A stretch of DNA of 10,863 nt. Source: Xylaria sp. FL1777. Its lineage: Eukaryota; Ascomycota; Sordariomycetes; Xylariales; Xylariaceae. Below are positions 1-7,461 of the stretch, one piece after another. The position numbers and the translations under genes are program-made. The number at the start of each line of letters is the position of its first letter. The stretch's first letter is position 1. The notes under the pieces are model-generated. The model did no database searches, was not told the origin of the DNA, and saw nothing but the letters and a program-made list of their open reading frames with translations. Where the stretch lies: assembly GCA_022578965.1 (NCBI GenBank), contig MU401073.1:1-10863 (forward strand), written 5' to 3'.

Positions 1-155
1 ATATTTTACTTTAAAAAACTTATTTTATATAAACTTTACTTTATATTTATTTTATTTAAAAAAACTTACTTTATATAAACTTTACTTTATATTTACTTTA
101 TTTAAAAAAACTTACTTTATATATATTTTACTTTATATATTTTATTTTTTACTTA
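1..155. repeat. 46-bp tandem repeat, about three copies, at the window edge
   Basis: The landmark aaaaaactta recurs at about 13, 59 and 105, giving a period of 46 bp. Each copy continues cttactttatata, then actttactttatattta. Copies one and two differ by only a few C/T changes and the third is diverged. The array probably extends left of the window. It is an IGS subrepeat. Confidence 0.8.
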
Positions 156-445
156 CGCTTTTTTTTTTTATATGTTTTAATACTTTTTTTATTTATTATG
201 CATTAAAAGAGCTAAAGCTACTTAGCAAAATTTTACCTTTTTAACTATATTTACTTTATATATATTTTTAAGGCCTTTTAAGCTTTTAGATTGCTTTAAA
301 ATTACTTTTTAAAATACTTTAGTTTTTTAAAAAAATAAAAAAAATAAAAATATTTTTTTTTGTGCTTTAATTTTTACTTTAGTATACTACGTAATATAAG
401 CTATAACGTAAGCAATAATAATACAATATACTTAAAACTTAACCT

Positions 446-493
446 AAAAAAAAAAAAAAGCATAAAGGTTAAAAGCTAAAAAAAAAAAAAAAA
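446..493 (-). terminator. Two T tracts just downstream of 28S, possible Pol I terminator element
   Basis: A14 at 446-459 and A16 at 478-493 read as T tracts on the transcript strand, about 40 and 75 bases past the 28S 3' end. A T-rich element near the 3' end is part of the yeast RNA polymerase I terminator. I see no Reb1-type site, but such a site could have been lost by mutation. Some of the A residues may be former G. Function is a guess from position. Confidence 0.3.
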
Positions 494-533
494 GATTTTC
501 TTTTATGTTTTTTATTCTAAAAAAAAATATAAG

Positions 534-982
534 AAAATTAAAGCAAAAAAAAGCTTACTTTTAGCAAATCGTAATAATAAAGCTACTTTATTGCTTATAA
601 AACTTTTTTATATAGCTAAGTTATTTATAAAGGATTTTATTTTATACGTGTAAAAATTATAATATATAAACTATTATATAACTACTTTTAGCTATATAAA
701 TAATTTATTTGCTAAAATATAAAGCATAAAGCTTATTTTAATATGTTTATAATATATAAAAAGTATTATTACGTTTTAGCATAAATTTTAATTTAAAGGC
801 GTTTAATTATTATTTAATAAATAGTAATATTATAGCATTACTTAATTAAATAGCTATAAAAATTAATTATTTAAATTAATAGTTTTTTTTATATTAAGCT
901 AAATTATTATTGCAGTAAAATTATTAGTAAAGTAAAACTAATTTGTTTTATAATAGTTTAAACTTAGCTTATGTTTTTTATT
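534..982 (-). pseudogene. 28S pseudogene exon 6 (3' end, sarcin-ricin loop)
   Basis: This 449-bp exon runs from AATAGGGAACGTGAGCTGGG to the 28S 3' end. Landmarks are tttaaacttagcttatg (957-973), tttaaaggcgttta (792-805, from CTGAACGCCTCTAAG in reverse complement) and agcaaatcgtaataataaagctacttta (562-590) near the 3' end. The sarcin-ricin loop at about 883-893 is changed at bases invariant across life. The 3' terminus near 534 is judged from the TTAAGCC block at 551-557 and may be off by several bases. Confidence 0.92.
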
Positions 983-1407
983 TAATTTTTTATAAAAGGA
1001 AGTTTTATTTAAAGGCTTAATTATTTTTTTTTTTAAAAGTATTAAGCTTACTATAGCATTTTTTTATATAGCTTTAATGCCTTTAAGTAAATTTAAGTTG
1101 TAAGCTTTTTTTTACTTAGCTTTAATTTTTTAAAAGTTTAGTATGTTTTATAAGCAGTTTAGCTTTTTATTTTAAAGCTGCTTATATTTTATTGCGCTTT
1201 ATATAAGCTATATATTAAGTTTTTTTAAATATATAACTTTACTTAAAATTAATATAGCAAAGCTTTTATATTATTACTATAGCTTTTTTTAAATTAAGTT
1301 ATATAGCTATATAATATTTATAACTTTTATTATTATATTAATTAGCTAAAATAAACAAATATTTTTTTTTAGCTTAATTATTTTTATTAATAAAAAACTT
1401 ATATTTT
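983..1407 (-). other. Group I intron at LSU site L2563, degenerate
   Basis: A 425-bp insertion splits GTTCACCCACT from AATAGGGAACGTGAGC, the E. coli 2563 site. The exon before it ends in U (A at 1408), and the last intron base fits a mutated terminal G (t at 983). Core helices are not clear to me; possible Q-like segments are aaagctgcttat around 1176-1187 and aagcttactatagca at 1044-1058, the latter rather close to the 3' end. Placement and size are solid, ribozyme class is inference. No ORF of endonuclease type is seen. Confidence 0.82.
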
Positions 1408-1691
1408 AATAAATAAACAATTTAATGCTTACTAAATTTTGCTTTAATATAATAAAAAAAGCTAATATTAAAAGATTAAAAAGTAACGTTGTTATAAACG
1501 CTTAGTTATTATAAGCTAGTTATTTTTATAGTAACTTTTTTAATACTTTTAGCTTTAAATTTTAAAAAACTAAAAGATTAATAAGCTATATTTTTATAGT
1601 TTATATTTATATTAAAAATTAAAATTAAAAAAACTTTTACTTTTTTGTTTTATTAAAGATTTTTGTTTTTTATAAGCTTTTTTTAAAACAC
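1408..1691 (-). pseudogene. 28S pseudogene exon 5 (peptidyl-transferase region)
   Basis: This 284-bp exon runs from GTGTCCTAAGGGGGGCTC to GTTCACCCACT. It carries the peptidyl-transferase strand at 1516-1531, where CCACAGGGATAACTGG is altered by several transitions, so a ribosome could not use it. It ends in U (A at 1408) at the L2563 site. Confidence 0.93.
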
Positions 1692-1759
1692 TTATTTAAA
1701 TTATATTAGTATTTATATTTTAACTTTAAACAAAAAAAAAAACAAAAATTATTACTTAT
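1692..1759 (-). other. 68-bp insertion in 28S resembling a spliceosomal intron (second of two)
   Basis: A 68-bp insertion splits GATAACGCAG from GTGTCCTAAGG. On the minus strand it starts ATAAGT (1759-1754, from GTAAGT by one transition), holds TACTAAT (1711-1705, from TACTAAC by one transition) and ends ATAA at 1692 (from ATAG by one transition), 13 bases after the branch-like motif. The site, CAG|G, is the usual proto-splice context. A long T-rich stretch lies in the 5' half on the transcript strand. The same three motifs in the same order as in the insertion at 3637-3710 make chance unlikely. By my rough alignment the site is near E. coli 2226. Confidence 0.67.
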
Positions 1760-1996
1760 TTGCGTTATAATTTAATAAATATGTTGCTTTAGCTAAACTT
1801 TTTACTTAATAATGTTTTTAACTTAAGTTAGCTCATAAAAAACTTTAATACTAAAAATTAAATATAATATTTAGCCTTGTTTTATTAAATAAGTAAAAAA
1901 ATAATAAAAGTAGTAATATTTTATTAACGCTAAAGCTTTTATTTATTTTATACCTTTTATGTTTTTTTATAATATTAAACTAAAATTAAGCTTAAT
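1760..1996 (-). pseudogene. 28S pseudogene exon 4
   Basis: This 237-bp exon runs from GTTGAGCTTGACTCTAG to CGATAACGCAG. It contains the alternating block equivalent to ACCACTACCTTTATAGTTTCTTTACTTATT, seen as aataagtaaaaaaataataa at about 1888-1907. It ends at the second short insertion. Confidence 0.92.
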
Positions 1997-2296
1997 TAAT
2001 TTTTTTATTTTATAAACATAATATTTTGTTATAGCTTTTTTAACTTATTATAACATAAGCTTTTGCTTAAGTTTAATATATATTTTAAGCTTTTTTTAAC
2101 TTAAAAGAATTAATACTTTAGCATATATTATAATAACTATATTATTAACTTGCTATAAAATTACTATAAAAAAACTATTTTAGTTTTTTATAAAGTTTTT
2201 TATTTTAAGTTATTTTGCTTACTTTTTTTTACTTTTATAAAAAAACGTAAACTAATAATAGCATTATATTATTTTTAACTTTGCTAAGTTAAACTT
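1997..2296 (-). other. Group I intron at LSU site L2066, degenerate
   Basis: A 300-bp insertion splits AAGACCCT from GTTGAGCTTGACTC, the E. coli 2066 site. The preceding exon base is U (A at 2297) and the last intron base fits a mutated G (t at 1997). At 2147-2163 it carries aacttgctataaaatta, nearly the same as the 18-mer shared by the S989 and S1199 introns, about 150 bases from the 3' end as expected for the Q segment. This is the shortest of the six group I introns, without an ORF. Confidence 0.83.
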
Positions 2297-2440
2297 AAGG
2301 TTTTTTTTTTTTGCTAATTTTGCTAAGCTTGTTTTTTTAGCTATAGTTTTACTAAATAGTAAATAAAAATAGTAGAAATTTTATTAATTTATTTATGTAC
2401 GTTATTAATTAAATAATAAAGCATTTAGCTATTTTAAAAG
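2297..2440 (-). pseudogene. 28S pseudogene exon 3 (L1921 to L2066)
   Basis: This 144-bp exon runs from CTCTTAAGGTAGCC through the conserved region around GTGACGCGCATGAATGG and CGAAACCACAGCC to GAAGACCCT. The tract ggtttttttttttttgct at 2299-2316 is GGTCTTCTTTCCCCGCT with every C in the pyrimidine run converted and its length of 12 kept. It ends in U (A at 2297). Confidence 0.92.
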
Positions 2441-2829
2441 CTATATAATATTAGTATGTTTTTATGTTTAAAATAAATTATATTTTAAGCTAAGTATTAT
2501 TATAACAAAATTTGCTATAATATATTTAATCTTTTGCTATTTAATTGTTAAACTATATTTTTTATTATATAAATTTAGCTATAAATTATTTATTATTATT
2601 ATTTTTAAAGTTTTTATTATTTTTAAGCTATTATATTTAGTATTATACTTTATTTTTTAATAAGCTGCAATATTTAAAGCTTTAAAAACTTTTTATAATT
2701 TAATAGTATTATAGCATAAAATGCTACTAAAATATATTTTATAATAACTTTTTTATAACCTTTTTGATTTTTAGCGTTATATAAACTTTTTTTTTGCATA
2801 ATATACGCTAAATAGCTTTTTTTTTTTTA
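2441..2829 (-). other. Group I intron at LSU site L1921, degenerate
   Basis: A 389-bp insertion splits ACTATGACT from CTCTTAAGGTAGCC, the E. coli 1921 position, in a cluster of sites (1921-1926) often used by group I introns. The upstream exon ends in U (A at 2830), and the intron's last base is an intact G (c at 2441). A possible Q-like segment is aagctgcaa around 2662-2670, about 220 bases from the 3' end. I could not confirm the rest of the core by eye. No endonuclease gene is present. Confidence 0.82.
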
Positions 2830-3636
2830 AGTTATAATTATTTTTGCTGTTTATTTATGTTTAGTTAAATTATTTTACTTTAATATTTAAAGCATTAAGC
2901 AGAAATTATATTGTATTAATATTACTTTTTAACTATTATAATGTTATATTTTAATTAAATAGTTAAATTTCTTTTGTTTATATTAATTTTAAGTTAGTTG
3001 TTTATTATATGCTAAATAACTAAAGCTTATTAAAAGCGTTAAAACTTAAGTACTAATAGCTGCTTGCTAGTTATTTAGCTAATAGCTTATTTGCTTTTAA
3101 GCTTATTTTATTTAAAGCTTAACGTGTTTAACTTTTAAAGCTAATTTTTTTTTTGAAATTATAGATTTATTTTGCTAACTTTTTTTATTTATATTGTTTT
3201 ATTAATTAAAGGCTGTTTATTTTAAAGACTTATTGCAATTATAAATATAACTTAGCTTAAAAATTATTCTTTTTTATAGATTTTTAAAAAACGTTAAAGG
3301 CATACTAAACTTAACAAAAGTGTTAAGCTTTTTTAGCTATAAAACTTTAGCTTTAAACAAACTAATTTTAAAATAATAAACTGTTAAAAAAAAAAGAAAA
3401 CTTTGTTTAAAGCTTTTGCTATTATTTTTACGTTTAGTTATATTACTACGTAAAACTTAAATTTAAGCGCTAAAATATTAATTAGTTTTTTTTTTGCTAT
3501 ACGAAGCAACAAGTGCTTACTTTAAAACAAAACTTTTTTATAGCTTAAAATTAGCTAACTTATGTTTAATTGCTATTTATATAAAACTTTTTTTTACTTT
3601 AGTTTTTTAAGTTTTTATTAAAATATTTGTTATTAT
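2830..3636 (-). pseudogene. 28S pseudogene exon 2 (up to site L1921)
   Basis: This 807-bp exon runs from GTAGTAGCAAATATTC to GGGAGTAACTATGACT. It contains recognisable blocks such as gaaattatagatttattttg (3154-3173) from the CAAAATAGATCCGTAACTTC region. It ends with U (A at 2830) before the group I intron at L1921. Confidence 0.92.
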
Positions 3637-3710
3637 TTATAAAAAAAAAAAAAATTAGTATATTATTTTTTAGAAATTTAAAATGTTTATGCTAAAAAAG
3701 TAAAACTTAT
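3637..3710 (-). other. 74-bp insertion in 28S resembling a spliceosomal intron (first of two)
   Basis: A 74-bp insertion splits CTTGGTG from GTAGTAGCAAATATTC, far too short for a group I intron. On the minus strand it opens ATAAGT (3710-3705), one transition from the consensus GTAAGT. It carries TACTAAT (3660-3654), one transition from the branch-point consensus TACTAAC. It closes ATAA at 3637, one transition from ATAG; the flanks then give G|GTAAGT...TAG|G. The matching changes ACC-to-ATT are seen in rRNA exons nearby, so all three differences are expected from the mutation pattern. Exact ends can slide by a base or two because the flank repeats. Known rDNA spliceosomal introns of ascomycetes have this size. 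Confidence 0.66.
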
Positions 3711-5150
3711 TACTAAAATTTGTACTAAAAGCTATTTAACTTAAGTTTATGCTTTAAGCTTTATTATTAAACCTTTATAACTGCTTACTTTTTAAAGCTT
3801 TTTTTTTATTTTAAAGGCAAAATATAAATAAAACGCTTAAGCATTATTTATTTTTAAAGCTAGCACATTTAATAAGTAAGTTATTATATAGTTTTTAACA
3901 GATTTTGATTTTTATAGCTATTATTTTATTGTTTAAATATATTAATACTTTTTATAGTATTTAATAAGCGTTTATTTTAGTATTTTAACTTTATGTTTAG
4001 TTTATTTTGCATTGCTAGTTTTGCTTACTAAAAATAGCTTATTAATATTAATATATTTAAATGCTTATGTTTAATTAAATAATAAAAGCTTTTTATATAT
4101 TTAAAGTTTAAAAATAAATAAAAGCTAAAAAGCGTTTTTATGTTTTTAATTATTTGCTTTATTTTATAAAACTAAATATTTAATACTGCTATTTTAAGGA
4201 AAACTTTAATAATAACTAACTACTAAATAATTTAATAAGTCTTTTGCTTTTATACGTAAATTTAATAATTAATTTATATATTAAAACTATTATAAGCTTT
4301 TATTAAAGTTTTTTTTAGCTTTACTTTATTTATGTATAATTTACTATTTTTTAAGTTTAAATAGTAATGCTTTTATTTAAATTTATTTATAAATTTTAAA
4401 ATTAATTAATAATGCATTTTATAAAAAAGCTTTTATTTTTGTTTACTTTTATTATATATAAAAGTTTAATACTTAAATATTTGCATTATTGTTTAACTTT
4501 TTAGTCTGTGTTTTAAAACAGGTTGTTAATAACTATTATATTAGTATTTTTGCTTAAAAGCATAGTTTTTAGTCCTTATAAAAGTATTATATAAAGAGCT
4601 ATAACATTTTTAAAAAAGCTATGTTTTTTCTGCTTTTATTTTTTTATAAAAACTAATGCTAGCTTTTATTTAGCGAAATGCATTAGTAAAAATACTAGCT
4701 AATCTGCTAAAAAAAGGTTTAATTGCAAACGTTTTTTTTTTAATAATTTTATGTGCTATTTAACCTTTTTTTTAAAGTGCTTTTTATTTTTTAATTACTT
4801 TACTTATGCGCTATTAGTTTTTAGCTTATATTTAGCTTTAAAAGAAATTTACTTTTTATTTAAAGCAGCATTTTTAAACTACTTAATTTATTAAAAAAGC
4901 TTTATATAAGCATTAGTATTTAATTATATAAAGCTTTTACTCTTTATAGCGTTTTGTTTTAAAAAACTTAAAAAGCACCTTGCTTAAAGCATTTTTTATA
5001 AATTATAACTTAAACTTTAATAAACTAAATTTTAAATTTAAGCTATTATTGCTTTATTTGCTATTACTAAAGCAATTTTTATTAGTTTTTTTTTTTTTGC
5101 TTATTAATATGCTTAAGTTTAATAAGTATTTTTACTTAATCTAAGGTTAA
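3711..5150 (-). pseudogene. 28S pseudogene exon 1 (5' domains including D1-D3)
   Basis: This 1440-bp exon aligns from the LSU 5' end through the D1-D3 region, the GTPase-associated region and on to CAGATCTTGGTG, where the first short insertion interrupts. Good landmarks are the LSU 5' block at about 5070-5120, tttagctttaaaagaaattta (4834-4854, one landmark) from the D1-D2 border region, and gtctgtgttttaaaaca at about 4504-4520 from TCCGTGTTTCAAGACGGG in reverse complement. I see no group I intron at the L798 or L1094 sites. Confidence 0.93.
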
Positions 5151-5323
5151 CTAGTATATAATTATAGGTTTTTTAGCTAAACGTTAGCTTATTTTATTAG
5201 TAAAATTAAAAGATTTAATTATTATATTTAGAAAATAAAATAACTTTGCTACTTATTTTTAAAGGTTATTTTATTAAAGTAAAATAATTTTTTAATATTA
5301 TGTAATAAAAGCATAAAAAGTTA
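5151..5323 (-). other. ITS2, RIP-mutated
   Basis: About 173 bp lie between the 5.8S 3' end and the 28S 5' end, a normal ascomycete ITS2 length. I could not reconstruct the usual four-helix fold by eye because mutations have removed most G-C pairs. The boundaries rest on the two flanking genes. Confidence 0.9.
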
Positions 5324-5482
5324 AAATAATGCTTAAACAAGCATGCTTATTAAAATATTAGTAAGCATAATATACGTTTAAAAATTTAATAATTCACTAA
5401 GTTTTGCAATTTATATTACTTATTGCATTTTGCTATGTTTTTTATTAATGCTAAAACTAAAAGATTTATTATTAAAAGTTTT
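5324..5482 (-). pseudogene. 5.8S rRNA pseudogene, RIP-mutated
   Basis: A 159-bp segment aligns end to end to fungal 5.8S with transitions only. The 5' end (AAAACTTTCAACAACGGATC) is at 5482 and the 3' end (GAGCGTCATTT) at 5324. The conserved middle block equivalent to ATTGCAGAATTC is at about 5393-5412. The 3' stem at about 5346-5372 fits GCCCGCCAG...CTGGCGGGC, the form typical of Pezizomycotina, with both arms changed. Its position between ITS1 and ITS2 confirms the unit order. Confidence 0.95.
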
Positions 5483-5622
5483 AACTTTATTTTTTTATAT
5501 AATTTTTAAAGTAATTTTTTTTATAAAACAAAAGTTTGTAAACTTTTAGCAAACTTTTGTAAGCTTGCTAAAGCAATATAAAAAGTATTTTTACAAAAGG
5601 TAAAAAGTTAAAGTTAACTTTT
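5483..5622 (-). other. ITS1, RIP-mutated
   Basis: About 140 bp lie between the 18S 3' end and the 5.8S 5' end, a short but normal ITS1 length for ascomycetes. It holds a perfect 11-bp inverted repeat (5528-5538 with 5550-5560; see its own entry). Placement comes from the flanking genes, since the spacer itself has no conserved sequence to align. Confidence 0.9.
5528..5560. repeat. Perfect 11-bp inverted repeat in ITS1
   Basis: The arms acaaaagtttg (5528-5538) and caaacttttgt (5550-5560) are exact reverse complements around an 11-base loop that repeats part of the arm sequence (aactttt). It is probably an ITS1 processing stem. Its survival amid saturating mutation fits arms that offered few mutable sites, or matched changes in both arms. 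Confidence 0.75.
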
Positions 5623-5992
5623 TAATAATTCTTTTGCTAGTTTATTAATAAAGACTTTATTATAACTTTTATTTTCTTTAAATAACTAAGTTTAAATAAC
5701 TTTTTAGCTTAAAAGTGTTATTACTAATTCTTTTAAGCTAGTTTAAAAGCTTTATTAAGCTATTTAATTAATAATAACAATAAGTAATATATATAAAAAG
5801 CAAAAACGTAATTAACATAAGTTAATAATTTATGCTTACTAAGAATTCTTTGTTAAAAAGCAATAATTGCAATGCTTTATTTCTAGCATAATAAAGTTTA
5901 ATAAAATTACTTAAGTATTTTTACTAAAGAAATACTTGCTATTTTTATTAATATAACGCGCGTATAGCTTAAAACATTTAAAAGTATTATAG
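5623..5992 (-). pseudogene. 18S pseudogene exon 4 (3' domain of SSU)
   Basis: This 370-bp segment runs from CTGTGATGCCC to the 18S 3' end GGATCATTA. Well preserved blocks include gcaataattgcaatgct at about 5860-5876 and acgcgcgt at about 5956-5963. The latter is one of the few places where CpG survived. The decoding-site strand (5782-5794) is altered at universally conserved positions, which marks the gene as dead. No introns are seen at the common S1506 and S1516 sites near the 3' end. Confidence 0.94.
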
Positions 5993-6362
5993 CAATTTTT
6001 TTTCTTTAATTAGTTATAGCTATAATAATAGCTTTTTTACATTTTAATTTATTAAGCTTATTTATAAAGACTTAATTTCTTAAAGAATTAGCATGTATTT
6101 TAAGCTATATAAAATATAGCTTACTTTTTTTTGCGTGTTATAATAGCTTAATGTAACTTAAGCTTGCTATAAAGTTAGCTATACATTTTTAAATTACTTT
6201 AAAAACATAAAAAGCGTTCTTTATACTAAGTAATATTGCTTGCACTAAGCAAGTTTCTTTGCTTCTTTTTTTAATTATAAAAAGCTTTCCTTAAAAAAAT
6301 AAAAGTGCTAAACTAACAAAATATTTTATTATTATAAGCTTATAATATATAATATATTGTTA
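5993..6362 (-). other. Group I intron at SSU site S1199, degenerate
   Basis: A 370-bp insertion splits AACAGGT from CTGTGATGCCC, the E. coli 1199 site. The preceding exon base is U (A at 6363) and the last intron base is an intact G (c at 5993 on the plus strand). Core elements in transcript order: a Q-like motif at 6177-6160 (identical 18-mer to the S989 intron), an R-like stretch around 6137-6124 (ACGCA followed by an A run, as expected from GCAGAGACTAAA after transitions), a P8 hairpin (6123-6115 with 6109-6101), and an S-like segment at 6080-6067 (AAGAAATTAAGTCT against AAGAtatAGTCC). This is the clearest group I core in the window. No endonuclease ORF is present. Confidence 0.9.
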
Positions 6363-6577
6363 ACTTATTATTACATTTAACTTTTATTTGCTTAAGCAAA
6401 TAGTTTTTTTAAAAAGCTAGCATATTATTAAAGCAATATAAACTATTTAACAAATAAATGTTTTGTTTATTATTATAATTAAACAAACAAATTACTTTAC
6501 TAACTAAGAATAGCTATATATTACTACTTATAAAATTAAGAAAAAGCTCTTAATTTATTAATTTTTATTATGTTTAA
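6363..6577 (-). pseudogene. 18S pseudogene exon 3 (between S989 and S1199)
   Basis: This 215-bp segment aligns to the SSU region starting CCAGACACAATAAGG and ending GAGGCAATAACAGGT. It includes the block equivalent to GGTGGAGTGATTTGTCTG (about 6475-6505), which survives as aaacaaattactttac on the plus strand. Differences are almost all transitions; a few bases near 6375-6378 fit less well and may be species differences. Both ends are group I intron insertion sites. Confidence 0.93.
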
Positions 6578-6987
6578 TATTTATAAAAATATACATATAT
6601 TTCCTTTAATACATAAAGCTATACGTTATGTTATTATAATATAGCTAGCTTTGCTGTTTTTGCTTTAAACATTTAAACTTATTTAAAAAAGTTATAATTT
6701 CTTATAGAATTAATATATACTTTAAGCTATATTAAATATAGCTTACTGCTTTTTATGCGTTATAATAGCTTAATATAACTTAAGCTTGCTATAAAGTTAA
6801 TATATTTATTTTTTTATATTGTAAAAAGTAGGCTTAACGTTTTTTATACTAGCTAGTGTTACATTAAACAATAATAGTAAAATATTATTGCATTACGCTT
6901 AAATTAAAAGCTTTTTTACGTAATTAAATGTTTAATACTAGCAAAATCTATTTATTTTTTTAAGCTTAAACAATAATTGTTTAGTTA
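6578..6987 (-). other. Group I intron at SSU site S989, degenerate; sister of the S1199 intron
   Basis: A 410-bp insertion sits after exon sequence CACCAGGT, the E. coli 989 site. The last exon base is U (A at 6988), and the terminal intron base is t at 6578 on the plus strand, fitting a mutated terminal G. The part at about 6688-6800 closely matches the S1199 intron, including an identical 18-mer at 6782-6799 (aagcttgctataaagtta). The reverse complement of that 18-mer resembles the conserved Q segment (GCAGCCAAGC type). A hairpin, taagctata at 6723-6731 with tatagctta at 6737-6745, fits P8, and 6690-6702 fits the S segment that forms the 3' side of P7. It looks like a group IC1-type intron without an ORF; subgroup is inference. 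Confidence 0.87.
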
Positions 6988-7033
6988 ACTTAATAAGTTT
7001 CTTTGTGTTAAATTAAATTAAACTATAAGCTTT
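6988..7033 (-). pseudogene. 18S pseudogene exon 2 (46-bp mini-exon between S943 and S989)
   Basis: This 46-bp piece is the reverse complement of the SSU segment running from GGAGCCTGCGG through CTTAATTTGACTC to CACCAGGT, with transitions only. It is bounded by two group I introns whose positions match known insertion sites, and its length is what the spacing between E. coli 943 and 989 predicts. Confidence 0.9.
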
Positions 7034-7461
7034 TTATTATATTAATAAAAAACAAAACATTATTTTTATAACGTTAATGAACTTTTTTTTAAGTACTTAA
7101 AACTTTTTTTATTTTATTTTTACTAAGAAAAGCAGTAGTACTTATTTTTGTTAAGTTTTTAAACCTGCTTTTTATAAATACTATATAAAAGCTTAGCTAT
7201 AAATTACTTTAAGCACTTATTTTTTTATTATATTAAAGCTATTATACTTTGCTATATACTTTTTTTTAAAGCATGTTTAATAATAAATGCTTTTTATAAA
7301 GCTTTTTTGCAATTTAAAAATATAACTAACAAAAATTTCTTATTACTTTATTTCTTACTATAAAATAGCGCTAAATTACTATATAACTAATATATTTTAT
7401 AGCATTTTATTAAACTTATAACAAGCTATACTTTTTAAAGCAAAGCTTTGTGGTTTTGTTT
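7034..7461 (-). other. Group I intron at SSU site S943, degenerate
   Basis: A 428-bp insertion interrupts 18S exactly after the base equivalent to E. coli U943 (undamaged exon CAGGAGT before it, GGAGCCTG after it). The last exon base is U (A at 7462 on the plus strand) and the last intron base fits the terminal G of group I introns (t at 7034, a C-to-T change). The segment actttgctatatact at 7246-7260 weakly resembles the core motif shared by the S989 and S1199 introns. It is too short for a homing endonuclease gene and I see no trace of one. The class is inferred from site, size and end bases; RIP has blurred the ribozyme core, so activity is very unlikely. Confidence 0.8.

Larger units (their letters stand above)
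1..533 (-). other. Downstream spacer (3' ETS / IGS start)
   Basis: This is the spacer following the 28S 3' end in transcript direction, with no gene or ORF worth calling. It holds two long A tracts close to the 28S end (see separate entry), runs of A and T up to about ten bases elsewhere, and a tandem repeat at 1-155. Base composition is as extreme as in the rRNA part, so the mutated domain continues past the window edge. Confidence 0.85.
534..5150 (-). pseudogene. 28S (LSU) rRNA pseudogene, RIP-mutated, with three group I introns and two short insertions
   Basis: This is the full nuclear large-subunit rRNA gene in reverse complement. The 5' end (TTGACCTCGGATCAGG) is at 5150; gcttattaatatgcttaagttt (5099-5120, given here as one landmark) matches the start of the LSU D1 region. 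The 3' end lies near 534 and is approximate. Exons in transcript order are 5150-3711, 3636-2830, 2440-2297, 1996-1760, 1691-1408 and 982-534, totalling 3361 bp, an ordinary ascomycete 28S length. Universally conserved functional loops are mutated: the peptidyl-transferase strand at 1516-1531 (normally CCACAGGGATAACTGG) and the sarcin-ricin loop at about 883-893 (normally AGTACGAGAGGA). The product could not be functional. Five insertions, described separately, explain all the excess length. Confidence 0.96.

Noticed and set aside
720..740. AAGCTT and similar palindromes scattered through the window as regulatory sites
   Set aside because: AGCT-centred palindromes are the expected residue of the mutation pattern and occur everywhere.
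6061..6800. The repeat pair at about 6067-6180 and 6688-6800 as a transposon or MITE
   Set aside because: Both copies lie within insertions ending exactly at known group I intron sites and have no terminal inverted repeats or target duplications.
983..7461. Homing endonuclease genes inside the group I introns
   Set aside because: All six introns are 300-428 bp, which is the size of the ribozyme alone, and no conserved protein signature can be read in any frame.
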